DNA from: Bacteroides sp.
Lineage (GTDB): Bacteria; Bacteroidota; Bacteroidia; Bacteroidales; Muribaculaceae
Length of the DNA stretch: 64,000 bases
Reading direction: 5' to 3'
Assembly (NCBI GenBank): GCA_014801955.1
Contig: JAAVDE010000012.1
Coordinates: 38,957 to 102,956 of the forward strand
The notes below the pieces were generated by a model. The model did no database searches and was not told the origin of the DNA. It was given only the letters and a program-made list of their open reading frames with translations. Below are positions 1 to 8,018 of this stretch, one piece after another (the stretch's first letter is position 1; every line of letters begins with the position of its first letter). The position numbers and the translations under genes are program-made.

Positions 1-10
1 AACAACTAAA

Positions 11-47
11 CGCTCCGCACCCATCACCCGGCTGCGGAGCGTTTTTT
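11..47 (+). terminator. Rho-independent terminator of an upstream gene
   Basis: A perfect 9-bp stem (CGCTCCGCA at 11-19, TGCGGAGCG at 33-41) with a 13-base loop is followed by six T residues. It would end a plus-strand transcript entering from outside the window. Confidence 0.85.
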
Positions 48-124
48 ATTACCCCTACCCCCGCCAATTTTCAGCCACACCTTAATTTTTACGCCATATC
101 CCGCCACATTTGCAAAAAATTGCG

Positions 125-132
125 TATCTTTG
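125..132 (+). promoter_or_regulatory. Bacteroidota -7 promoter element for the MNT/HEPN-aroK unit
   Basis: TATCTTTG fits TAnnTTTG and lies 25 bases before the ATG at 158. No TTG is found about 20 bp upstream, so only the -7 half is supported. It lies inside an upstream in-frame extension of the first gene and so argues against that longer reading. Confidence 0.5.
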
Positions 133-157
133 CCGTGAGCAACAAAACTTTATAAGC

Positions 158-478
158 ATGAAACTCTCCCAAAACATAATCTCCAGAATCAAGGAAACGC
201 TAACTTCCGTCGCCCCCGACGCCCGAACATATCTCTATGGTTCGCAGGCGCGTGGCGACGCCCGCGCGGATTCCGACATTGATCTGCTCATACTTCTCCC
301 CGACTCCTACAACGGCTCCGACTTCGTAAAGAAAAAACTCGACATTTCGGGCCATCTCTACGATTTGTCACTCTCCCTGGGAGTCGACATATCTCCCTTG
401 GTTTTAGTGCCCAAAGTGTTCTTTTCGCGCACTACGCCATTCACCGCCAACGTATTAAACGACCGCATCGAACTCTAA
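158..478 (+). CDS. MNT-type nucleotidyltransferase (antitoxin of an MNT/HEPN pair)
   Basis: This is a 106-residue minimal nucleotidyltransferase. The GS motif (G28-S29) and the metal-binding D40-x-D42 lie in the expected GSxARGxxxxxSDIDLLI arrangement. In the family, MNT proteins neutralise HEPN ribonuclease toxins, in studied cases by AMPylating a Tyr on the toxin. The ATG at 158 was chosen over an in-frame TTG at 110 because a -7 element lies at 125-132. The stop overlaps the start of the HEPN gene (TAATG at 476-480), the usual coupling for such pairs. Substrate and activity are inferred from the family. Confidence 0.85.
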   Translation: MKLSQNIISRIKETLTSVAPDARTYLYGSQARGDARADSDIDLLILLPDSYNGSDFVKKKLDISGHLYDLSLSLGVDISPLVLVPKVFFSRTTPFTANVLNDRIEL

Positions 479-891
479 TGACGCAAATCGACAAAGGCTC
501 GACCAACGACCTGATAGACTATCGCCTGCAACGTGCAAAGGAAACGCTCAAAGAGGCTGACTATAACGCTGCCGGCGGATATTTCAACGCCGCCGTGAAT
601 CGGCTATACTACTCATGCTATTATGCGGCATCAGCTCTTATGCTTGCCAACAGTATTGAAGCGTCGACCCACAAAGGCATAAAAACCATGATCGGCCTGC
701 AATTCGTAAAGACCGGCAAACTCGATGCCCGTTTCGGCAGAATATACCAGCAGCTCTTTGAAAATCGTCAATCAGGAGATTATGAAGATTTTGTATATTG
801 CGATTTAGAGCTATTCAACGAACTACGCCCGCAGGCGGAAGCCTTTATTGACCGACTTGCCGCAATGATAACGGAATATCGAGAATTGTAA
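478..891 (+). CDS. HEPN-domain protein (putative toxin partner of the MNT gene)
   Basis: This 137-residue all-alpha protein has the COG1895-type HEPN signature: RLYYSCYYAASALML near residues 42-56 and a later RQSGDYEDF block. It pairs with the nucleotidyltransferase whose stop overlaps its start. Many HEPN toxins cut RNA with an R-x4-6-H motif. I do not see a clean version here, so the RNase role is family inference, and the YxxxxY-like segment could instead be a modification site. Only 7 bases separate it from aroK, so the pair probably shares a transcript with a core metabolic gene. Confidence 0.8.
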   Translation: MTQIDKGSTNDLIDYRLQRAKETLKEADYNAAGGYFNAAVNRLYYSCYYAASALMLANSIEASTHKGIKTMIGLQFVKTGKLDARFGRIYQQLFENRQSGDYEDFVYCDLELFNELRPQAEAFIDRLAAMITEYREL

Positions 892-898
892 CTTTCTG

Positions 899-1435
899 AT
901 GAAACCTATTTTTTTAATCGGCTATATGGGGTGCGGAAAGTCAACGCTCGGCCGCGCCCTGGCTGCGGCTACCGGTCTGGACTTCATTGATCTGGACCAC
1001 TACATCGAGCAGCGATTTCATGCAACCGTCGCCGAGCTGTTTGCCCGGCGAGGCGAAAACGGCTTCCGCCAGGTTGAGCAGGCAATGCTCCGCGAGGTGT
1101 GTGGCTTCTCCGACGTTATAATCGCCTGCGGCGGCGGAACGCCCTGCTTTTTCAGCAACATGGAGGAGATGAACGAGGCGGGGCTGACCGTTTGGCTCAA
1201 CACTCCGATTGAGCGTCTCTATGAGCGCCTGCAGCGCAACCGCTCCAAGCGCCCGATATTGGCCAACAAGTCAGACTCGGAGCTGCTCGACTTCATCGCA
1301 TCAGCCCTGAAGGAGCGCACTCCTTATTATAGCCGCGCGAACGCAACCTTCTGCGCAACGTTGCTCGAGGACAAGAGCCAGATTGCAATAACCGCCCGCC
1401 AGTTCTGCGAGCGCTTTAACCTCCCTACCCTATGA
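899..1435 (+). CDS. aroK: Shikimate kinase
   Basis: The enzyme phosphorylates shikimate at the 3-OH with ATP, in the pathway to chorismate and aromatic amino acids; it is cytosolic. The 178-residue sequence has a Walker A loop (GYMGCGKST, residues 8-16), the shikimate/Mg-binding DLD (31-33), the GExxFRxxE block near 52-60, the GGGTPC loop and an RPIL lid segment. Length matches the family. Its stop overlaps the next start by 4 bases (ATGA), so translation is probably coupled. It sits directly behind a toxin-antitoxin pair. Confidence 0.95.
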   Translation: MKPIFLIGYMGCGKSTLGRALAAATGLDFIDLDHYIEQRFHATVAELFARRGENGFRQVEQAMLREVCGFSDVIIACGGGTPCFFSNMEEMNEAGLTVWLNTPIERLYERLQRNRSKRPILANKSDSELLDFIASALKERTPYYSRANATFCATLLEDKSQIAITARQFCERFNLPTL

Positions 1436-2613
1436 TAACAGAATCCGCACCGCTGGGCGAATTGACGCCGATGGAGCAGGCCGTGGCCGAAGAGCCTCGC
1501 CGCCGACAAATAACTTTTGGTCTGCCTTGCGGACTGCAACACGGCGAACGCCGCTTCCCGCTGACTCCAGAAGGCGCCGGCCTGCTGGTCGACAGCGGAG
1601 TCAGAGTTAAGATTCAGCGCGGCGCCGGCGACCCGATTCACTATTCCGACGCAGCCTATGAGCGCGCCGGTGCCGACCTCTGTTCGCGTGCCGAGGCTCT
1701 GCAGGCCGACGTGATTATCTCGCCGGCGGCGCTGACCGCCGCCGAGGCCGGTAGTCTCCGCCGCGGAACCATGCTGCTCACCCTGCTGCAACCGGTGCTG
1801 ACCAACCCGCCGATGGCAAAGGCCCTGCTCCGAGCGGGGGTAAACGTAATCGCCGCCGACCTGATAACGACCGACGACCATCGGCTCGTTGCCGACATCC
1901 TCCATGAAATCGACGGCTGCGCGTCAATGGCCATCGCATCCGCAATGCTGACCGACCCGATCAACGGCAAGGGCATATTGCTCGGCGGGGTCACAGGCAT
2001 CGTTCCCTGCGAGGTTACCATAATCGGCTCAGGCATGGGCGCCATCGCCGCGGCCCACAACGCTCTCGGCGCCGGGGCAACGGTCCGCATGTTCGACAAC
2101 GACCTCTACTCGCTGCGCAAGGCAGGGCGGGTTCTCAACCAGCGCTGCATCGCGTCGGCACTCCACCCCAAGGTGTTCCGCTCGGCACTGAAGTCAGCCG
2201 ACGTGGTCGTCGTGACCCCCATGCTCCGCTCCGAAGTTATCCATAGCGACGTTGTCGACGAAATGAAGAAGCGAGTGCTGATTTTCGACCTCACCGCCTC
2301 GCCCGGCTCAACGTTCCCGTCGATTCCCGTTGTTGACCTGTCGGCCCCGGCGGTCAGCACTCTCTCGGCCGGCAGCGGTCGTGCCTGCTACTGCAACGTT
2401 GGCCACCGCGTTCCGCGAACCGCCGCAATGGCCCTGAGCAACACCCTGGTCGCCAACACCGACTCGCTTCGTCGCGCCCTCGGCTCAATCGGCGACATTC
2501 CCGCTCCGCTCCGCCCCGCAATGCTGACCTACTGGGGAAAATGCGTCAACGCTCAGGTCGCCGACACGCTCGGCGTGCGCGCCCTGAACCTCAACCTAAT
2601 CAGCGAAAACTAA
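1432..2613 (+). CDS. Alanine dehydrogenase/transhydrogenase-like (AlaDH/PNT) protein
   Basis: This 393-residue protein has the two-domain AlaDH/PNT fold: an N-terminal domain with HGERRFPLTPEG near residues 36-47, and a Rossmann domain with GGVTGIVPCEVTIIGSGMGA. The family interconverts L-alanine and pyruvate with NAD(H), or forms part of transhydrogenase. The substrate-binding Arg of ERR is kept. The family's VKEP lysine and FLHLA histidine (K75 and H96 in the Mycobacterium enzyme) are replaced by ISPAAL and LTLLQP, so activity is uncertain. About 26 residues precede the conserved domain. It overlaps aroK by 4 bases and ends on the TAATG that starts the RNase H gene. Confidence 0.8.
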   Translation: MITESAPLGELTPMEQAVAEEPRRRQITFGLPCGLQHGERRFPLTPEGAGLLVDSGVRVKIQRGAGDPIHYSDAAYERAGADLCSRAEALQADVIISPAALTAAEAGSLRRGTMLLTLLQPVLTNPPMAKALLRAGVNVIAADLITTDDHRLVADILHEIDGCASMAIASAMLTDPINGKGILLGGVTGIVPCEVTIIGSGMGAIAAAHNALGAGATVRMFDNDLYSLRKAGRVLNQRCIASALHPKVFRSALKSADVVVVTPMLRSEVIHSDVVDEMKKRVLIFDLTASPGSTFPSIPVVDLSAPAVSTLSAGSGRACYCNVGHRVPRTAAMALSNTLVANTDSLRRALGSIGDIPAPLRPAMLTYWGKCVNAQVADTLGVRALNLNLISEN

Positions 2614-3260
2614 TGGCCAAGAAAAGAAAATTCTACGTCGTTTGGCAAGGCCTCGCACCCGGAATCTACGACTCCTGGGAAGAATGTGAACTGCAAGTCA
2701 AAGGCTTCGCCGGTGCGCGCTTCAAGTCGTTCAGCTCTCTGGAGGAGGCAACCGCCGCCTTCCGCGGCAGCTACGAAGACCAGGCAACGCTCCTGCTCGA
2801 AATAGCCAAACGCGCCAAGTCTGCGCCCCACCCCACCTCCAGGCCCGACAACATTCCGGCCGGCGCCATCGCTGTCGACGGTGCCTGCTCCGGCGTGCCC
2901 GGTCCCATTGAATATCGCGGAGTTGACATAAACAGCGGTCGCGAAATCTTCCATGTGGGCCCCTACCCCGGCGGCACCAACAATATCGCCGAATACCTGG
3001 CGCTGATTCACGCCCTGGCTATGCTCGACAAACGCGGCGACCACACGACACCCGTCTACTCCGACTCCCGCACGGCCCAGAGCTGGCTACGCAACCGACG
3101 GTCGAAAACCACCATCATTCCCGACGCCAACAACGCCGTTGTCATGGAAATGCTCCGCCGCGCCGACGCCTGGATTGCGACCCACACCCCCCGCAACCCC
3201 ATCATCAAATGGGACACCGAAAACTGGGGCGAAATCCCCGCCGACTTCGGCCGCAAATAA
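2613..3260 (+). CDS. rnhA: Ribonuclease HI with N-terminal viroplasmin domain
   Basis: The enzyme degrades the RNA strand of RNA:DNA hybrids. Residues 1-50 form a viroplasmin/hybrid-binding domain (KFYVVWQGLAPGIYDSWEEC, then FKSFSSLEEA). The catalytic domain has the acidic residues in order: AVDGA, NNIAEYLALIHAL, VYSDSRTA and a final Asp in ADFGRK. The ATG at 2613 overlaps the previous stop and begins exactly at the conserved MAKKRKFYVV; an upstream in-frame extension would intrude on the preceding gene. The product is 215 residues. This fused architecture is common in Bacteroidota. Confidence 0.93.
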   Translation: MAKKRKFYVVWQGLAPGIYDSWEECELQVKGFAGARFKSFSSLEEATAAFRGSYEDQATLLLEIAKRAKSAPHPTSRPDNIPAGAIAVDGACSGVPGPIEYRGVDINSGREIFHVGPYPGGTNNIAEYLALIHALAMLDKRGDHTTPVYSDSRTAQSWLRNRRSKTTIIPDANNAVVMEMLRRADAWIATHTPRNPIIKWDTENWGEIPADFGRK

Positions 3261-3376
3261 TGGTCAAGCTCAATTTTCGTGCAATATTTCAAGATTTAGC
3301 CTCAATTTTTGCGCATTTTTCTGAAAAATAATCTCGTTTTTTGTGCATAATGCGCGTTCGTTCCGCTAATTTTCAT

Positions 3377-3384
3377 TATCTTTG
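3377..3384 (+). promoter_or_regulatory. -7 promoter element for the AAA/DUF4143 gene
   Basis: TATCTTTG (TAnnTTTG) lies 17 bases before the ATG at 3402, in an AT-rich 141-base intergenic stretch (3261-3401) that holds nothing else I recognise. No good -33 TTG is seen at the expected distance. Confidence 0.5.
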
Positions 3385-3401
3385 CCTAAAAAATCAGACG
3401 C

Positions 3402-4703
3402 ATGCACAGAAAAATATATACTGACCTCAAGGCTTGGAAAGAAAATCCGCGCCGCAAACCGCTGATTCTGTTAGGAGCGCGCCAGGTTGGAAAAACCTAT
3501 ATCATCCGTGAATTTGGCCGGCGCGAGTTCGAACACGTCGCCTATCTGAATTGCCATCACAATCCCGCCGTTAACGCCATATTCGCCGAAGGCTTCGACA
3601 TGGAGCGCATACTGCGCCAGATTGAGGCCCTGTCGGGGGTCCCGGTCACTGCCGGAAAAACACTGATTATACTCGACGAGATACAGGAGGTACCTAACGG
3701 CATTGCCGCGCTGAAATACTTTTGCGAAGACGCGCAAGAACAGGCCGTCATAGTTGCCGGCTCTCTTCTCGGCATCTCCCTGCTCAAAGGAGAATCGTTT
3801 CCCGTCGGCAAGGTCAATACTCTCCACATGTATCCGATGACCTTTATCGAGTTCCTCTGGGCAAAAGGAGAGAAAATAATCGCGGACCACATTGAACAAC
3901 ATAACCACGACATTCTGCGCGCGCTCGCTAATAAACTAACCGACCTGCTGCGACAATATTATTTCTGCGGCGGCATGCCGGAAGCCGTCAAGGCCTTCAC
4001 TGACGGCTATGCTCTGACCGAAGTCCGACAGATTCAACTCGACATTCTCGACGCCTACTATCGCGACATGGCCAAGCACAGCGCCAGCATGGTTGAGAAA
4101 ATCCGGCTGGTATGGCAATCAGTGCCGCAACAACTGGCCAAAGAAAACAAGAAATTCGTTTTCGGCGCAGTGCGTAGCGGTGCGCGCGCCCGCGACCTTG
4201 AAGAAGCCATCCAGTGGCTGGTCGACGCCGGAACCGTTATCAAAGTCAAGGGCACCACCAAGCCATCGACGCCACTGCCGTTCTACCAGGACGCATCGAG
4301 TTTCAAGCTATACTTGCTCGACGTAGGTTTGCTCGGCGCATTCATGGGTATCGAACCCGACGAGCTGCTCATTACCAACACGCTATTCACCGAGTTCAAG
4401 GGTGCGTTAGCCGAGAACTATGTCATCCAGCAAAAACAATCGGAGTTCGGAGATGCGCTCTTCTATTTCGCTTCAAACTCGCCGAAAATGGAGATTGACC
4501 TCCTCGTTGGAACTTCGCACCACCTGTTTGGCATCGAAGTCAAAGCCGGCAGCAACGTGCGTTCACAATCCTTGGCCAAGCTCCGAGAGCAGGTTGGCGA
4601 CGACACTAAGCTCACCTGCATACGCTACTCTCTGCTCCCCTATGTCCGCCAGGAATGGATGGAAAACCTCCCTCTCTACTGCGCCGCTGCAAATTTAGGT
4701 TAG
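3402..4703 (+). CDS. AAA-family ATPase with DUF4143 C-terminal domain
   Basis: This 433-residue protein has an N-terminal AAA_14 ATPase domain: Walker A GARQVGKT near residues 25-32, Walker B LIILDEIQEVP, sensor-like IVAGSLLGISL. The C-terminal DUF4143 region is PD-(D/E)xK-like, with ENYVIQQ, ameliorable ID in MEIDLLV, and GIEVKAG. These single-gene ATPases are very common in gut Bacteroidota and poorly characterised; a nuclease-related or defence role is suspected, not shown. It is a single-gene unit with its own -7 element. Its last 9 bases overlap the 3' end of the convergent flippase gene, with no terminator visible between them. Confidence 0.85.
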   Translation: MHRKIYTDLKAWKENPRRKPLILLGARQVGKTYIIREFGRREFEHVAYLNCHHNPAVNAIFAEGFDMERILRQIEALSGVPVTAGKTLIILDEIQEVPNGIAALKYFCEDAQEQAVIVAGSLLGISLLKGESFPVGKVNTLHMYPMTFIEFLWAKGEKIIADHIEQHNHDILRALANKLTDLLRQYYFCGGMPEAVKAFTDGYALTEVRQIQLDILDAYYRDMAKHSASMVEKIRLVWQSVPQQLAKENKKFVFGAVRSGARARDLEEAIQWLVDAGTVIKVKGTTKPSTPLPFYQDASSFKLYLLDVGLLGAFMGIEPDELLITNTLFTEFKGALAENYVIQQKQSEFGDALFYFASNSPKMEIDLLVGTSHHLFGIEVKAGSNVRSQSLAKLREQVGDDTKLTCIRYSLLPYVRQEWMENLPLYCAAANLG

Positions 4704-6026
4704 GGAGAGGGCGAGGATGAGGGCCGGGAGGGGGGCGACGAGGCTTAGGGCGATGGCACGGGGAAGGGGCATGGGGGCGCCGCTGAGGCGAGCCGAAACG
4801 AGGATGATGATGAGCTCGAGAAGCATCCAGACCGCGGTTGCCATGCCCAGGCCGGTCAGGCCGGCAAGGCTGTAGCCCGCAACGTTGATCAGAAATCCGC
4901 AAATGGCGGAGAGAATCTCGGTTATGCAGTAAACGCGGCTGCGGCCGGCAGCCAGGAAGCTATAGCTCATGGAGAGAGACAGAGGGCGGATGGCCATGCC
5001 GACCATGCCCCACCTGACGTAGGGGATGGCTCCGACAAACTCACCGGTGTAGAGCAGCGGCAACAGCCACTGCGCAAGCGCAACAACCACTACGGCGCCA
5101 ACCGACAACACGGCTGCCGAAACGATTGCCTGGTGCGAAATCAGCAGCGAGCAGTGGCGGCTGTTATGGATGGTCCGCGCCAGGCGGGGATAAAATTCCA
5201 TGCTGAACGCCATGAAGAAAACGCCGGTGTAGTTCCACACCATTTTATAGCCCGCCTGATAGAAGCCGACAGCGTCGCCACCACCCTTGCCGATAAAGCT
5301 GATGAAGAGAAAATTGACGCCATCGCCGACCAGCGACGTCAGAGTCAGCAACGCGCCGACCTTAATGAACCCGAAGCCAAGACGCAGGCTCCGGCTCCAC
5401 GGCGGCTTCGGGCCGACCGGGTTTTGGCCGCGCGTGAACCACATGGCTCCAATCCACGCCAACAGGGAGTAGCCAACGATGCCGGGAGCAACGCCGCCCA
5501 CCCCGAACAGATAGTAGAGCGCAATGGCTAGCGGCATGCCGGTCAGGGCAGTGAAGAGCCCGGCGGCAGCTATAGGCCGATAGCGCGACGTTGCCTGCAA
5601 AACGACCAGTTCCGACGCCTGCAACGCAACGAGCAGAAGCGACAGGGCGGTTATACGATAGGCCCAGGCATATTCATCAGAACCAAACGTGAATGTTGAG
5701 AGCCACGGCGCCAGCAGAAACATAACAACGGTGCCTATCAGACCAAGCAGGCGCCCGTAGCGGCGCACGGCTATCAGCATTGCATCGAATCGCCCGGGCG
5801 GAGCCGCCGACAGTTGCGGAACGGCCGAGGTTCGGATGTTCATCTGCGATAAATTGCCAATCATATCGGCAGCCTGGCTCAATGCGCCGAAAAGGCCAAC
5901 GCCCTCAGGGCCGACCAGCAGCGCGAGCACTTTCATTCTCACCACCGAACACACCATATTGATGCCCTGAGATGAGCCGAGCAGAGAGGTTGCCTTCAGA
6001 ATGCGAAGCGTTAGCGCTTTAGCCAT
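4695..6026 (-). CDS. Polysaccharide/O-antigen flippase (Wzx-like)
   Basis: This 443-residue, strongly hydrophobic protein has about 12 predicted membrane segments and the N-terminal VRMKVLALLVGPEGVGLFGALSQ typical of polysaccharide biosynthesis (MOP superfamily) transporters. It would flip undecaprenyl-linked glycans across the inner membrane. It is the last gene of the operon that starts at 11641, and its start overlaps the end of envC by 16 bases. No glycosyltransferases lie nearby, so the glycan carried cannot be inferred. Confidence 0.8.
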   Translation of the reverse strand: MAKALTLRILKATSLLGSSQGINMVCSVVRMKVLALLVGPEGVGLFGALSQAADMIGNLSQMNIRTSAVPQLSAAPPGRFDAMLIAVRRYGRLLGLIGTVVMFLLAPWLSTFTFGSDEYAWAYRITALSLLLVALQASELVVLQATSRYRPIAAAGLFTALTGMPLAIALYYLFGVGGVAPGIVGYSLLAWIGAMWFTRGQNPVGPKPPWSRSLRLGFGFIKVGALLTLTSLVGDGVNFLFISFIGKGGGDAVGFYQAGYKMVWNYTGVFFMAFSMEFYPRLARTIHNSRHCSLLISHQAIVSAAVLSVGAVVVVALAQWLLPLLYTGEFVGAIPYVRWGMVGMAIRPLSLSMSYSFLAAGRSRVYCITEILSAICGFLINVAGYSLAGLTGLGMATAVWMLLELIIILVSARLSGAPMPLPRAIALSLVAPLPALILALSLT

Positions 6027-7411
6027 TGCATGGGGTTGTATTTCTCGCGTTCGTGGCGAATTTCGAAGTGGAGCTGACCTCGCGAGGGGTCAACATCGCT
6101 CGGGCCTACCGTGCCGATAACGTCGCCGGCGTTGAGCTTGGCGCCCTTGCCGACGCGCAGGGTCTTAATGTTGGCGTAAACGGTCAGGTACTCGCCGTGG
6201 CGGACCAGAACAACGTGGCCCAGACCCTCCTGAACGAACACCGCGCTGACAACGCCCGGATAAACGGCGCGCGCATTGACTCCGGCCGCGGTTTCGAGGT
6301 CAACGCCGGGGTTGTTTACCTCGAGCGTTTTAATGGAGCGATGTTGCTGAACGCCGAAGCCCTGAACGACCGCATAGGTATGACTCAGCGGCGACGGCAG
6401 CTTGCCCTTCTGCGCGGCAAAGTTGCCGGGAGAGTTCGAAGCCGTTGCGCCGGGAACGAAATCCGACTTCGGCTGTTGCGCCGGAGCAGGGGCAGCTTTT
6501 TTGCCGCCATCTTTTTTCTGCTCGGCAGCCCGGCGACGCTCCTCGGCCTCGCGGCGCTTGCGTTCCTCTTCAATTTCTTTCTGGATCAGGCGCTCGATTT
6601 CGCGGTCGAGCTTGACAAGGGTCGCCTTCTGGCGCTCGAGCATTGCGTTCAGCTCTTTCTGCTTGCCCTGGAGGCTGCCAACGGCCGACTGCAGCGACTC
6701 GCGGTCGGTTCGCAGCTTGCGCTGCTGCGCCTGGATTTCGCGCCGCAGGTTAACGACCTTGTTTTTCATTTCCTCGAGCTCGGCGCGCTGCGCTTCAAGG
6801 CCGGCGATGATGCCGGTAATTTCTTCGGTTTTGCGTCCGCGCCAACGCGAGAACTCTTCGAGATAGCCCATGCGGCGCCAAGCCTGGCGAACCGTCGAGG
6901 CCGAGAAAACAAACACCAGCGGCGACATTTCGCGGCGGTTGCGACGCGACGAGCGAACCGCGCTGACAAACAGCGCGCGCAATCGGTCCAACTCGGCTTC
7001 GCCGGCGGCGATGGAGTCCTTCAGCAGGCGCCCGCGAACGTTGAGCGAGTCAATGCGCTGGCGCAGGGCGAGCTCGCTGGCCGCCGTGCGCTCAATGTCG
7101 CTTTCGAGCTTGGTAACGCGGCGCAGGTTGCGGGTAATTTCCGCTTCGGCGTCTTTGATTTCCTTGGCCGTCCGGGCGATCTGCTGCTCGGTGCGGCGAC
7201 GCTGCTGCTTGGCCTCGGCGCTATTTTTCGGCGCTGCAGCCTGCGACTTTGTCGCCTTTGTCTTGGCGGCCTTAGGCTTGGATTTGGACGCACTCTTGGC
7301 CTTCGCCTTCTGCGGAGGGGCAGGGGCGGCAACGACCGGCAGCGGAGCAAGAGCCGCCGCCAGCGCAAGGGCCAATATGCGCAGCCTACTTCCCAAGCAA
7401 GTTAGTTGCAT
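6011..7411 (-). CDS. EnvC-like murein hydrolase activator (degenerate LytM/M23 domain)
   Basis: The 466-residue periplasmic protein has a signal peptide (residues 1-28), a Lys/Ala-rich linker, long coiled coils (about 65-290) and a C-terminal LytM domain (about 345-466). The zinc/catalytic positions are altered: NPGVD where HxGxD is expected, YANI for YAHL, and QLHFE for HLHFE. This matches EnvC/NlpD-type activators, which switch on amidases rather than cut murein. The start overlaps the end of the DUF4292 gene by 26 bases. No ftsEX is in this window. Role in daughter-cell separation is inferred from the family. Confidence 0.85.
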   Translation of the reverse strand: MQLTCLGSRLRILALALAAALAPLPVVAAPAPPQKAKAKSASKSKPKAAKTKATKSQAAAPKNSAEAKQQRRRTEQQIARTAKEIKDAEAEITRNLRRVTKLESDIERTAASELALRQRIDSLNVRGRLLKDSIAAGEAELDRLRALFVSAVRSSRRNRREMSPLVFVFSASTVRQAWRRMGYLEEFSRWRGRKTEEITGIIAGLEAQRAELEEMKNKVVNLRREIQAQQRKLRTDRESLQSAVGSLQGKQKELNAMLERQKATLVKLDREIERLIQKEIEEERKRREAEERRRAAEQKKDGGKKAAPAPAQQPKSDFVPGATASNSPGNFAAQKGKLPSPLSHTYAVVQGFGVQQHRSIKTLEVNNPGVDLETAAGVNARAVYPGVVSAVFVQEGLGHVVLVRHGEYLTVYANIKTLRVGKGAKLNAGDVIGTVGPSDVDPSRGQLHFEIRHEREKYNPMQWLKR

Positions 7412-8018
7412 TTTTAAGGGTCATCTTCGAATAGCCGCTGCCGGCAGAGGGCGCGGCGAAGGTTGCCGGACGCTCAACGTTCCAGCGGGCATCTTCGAGG
7501 TCCCACGAAATTTTAACGTCAACGGTCATGCCTTTCAGCTTGGTTTCAAAACGGAACTCCGGCGCGGTTTTGGTGCCGGTGCGCTCAACCGAAATCGACG
7601 ACGGCACTACCGCTTCCAGCGCCTTCGGATTACCGAGCATGGCATCCTGGAGGGTCACGAAATCGAGGTGGCGCGACTTCAGGCGGTCGCCCATAGGCTC
7701 CTGGAGCCAGTTCTTCTGGGGTTTGATAACGATGTCGAACTCGTTGGGGTCGGCATAGGCCTGGGCAATCTCAAAGCCGAGCAGGCGGAACGACATGTAG
7801 ATATACTTGCCGCGCACCATTGTTGCCGTTCCGTTAACGGCGAAGTCAACCGGCTGCGACACTTCAAGCCTCACGGGTATCTGAACGTTGATCCACTGCG
7901 GAGCCACCTCCTCGGCGGCGGGCGTCGGCTCAACCGTCGGCGCCTGCTTGGAGCGGCAACCGGCCAGGCCGAAAGCGAGAATACAGAAAAGAAGCGATGT
8001 GCGGATAATGGTTTTCAT
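7386..8018 (-). CDS. DUF4292 lipoprotein
   Basis: This is a 210-residue lipoprotein with a lipobox (LAGC, Cys about residue 21), so it is probably outer-membrane anchored. The body is a beta-rich LolA/LolB-like fold typical of DUF4292 in Bacteroidota. Its neighbours in many Bacteroidales are the same: TPR protein upstream, EnvC downstream. Its function is unknown; an envelope-lipoprotein role is inference. It overlaps the TPR gene by 4 bases (ATGA). Confidence 0.8.
   Translation of the reverse strand: MKTIIRTSLLFCILAFGLAGCRSKQAPTVEPTPAAEEVAPQWINVQIPVRLEVSQPVDFAVNGTATMVRGKYIYMSFRLLGFEIAQAYADPNEFDIVIKPQKNWLQEPMGDRLKSRHLDFVTLQDAMLGNPKALEAVVPSSISVERTGTKTAPEFRFETKLKGMTVDVKISWDLEDARWNVERPATFAAPSAGSGYSKMTLKNATNLLGK

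Noticed and set aside
6026..7405. Open reading frame of 459 codons on the plus strand
   Set aside because: It is antisense to envC, which has a clear signal peptide, coiled coil and LytM domain. The frame is Arg/Leu/Ala-rich with no family match; G+C-rich codon bias leaves the opposite strand open.
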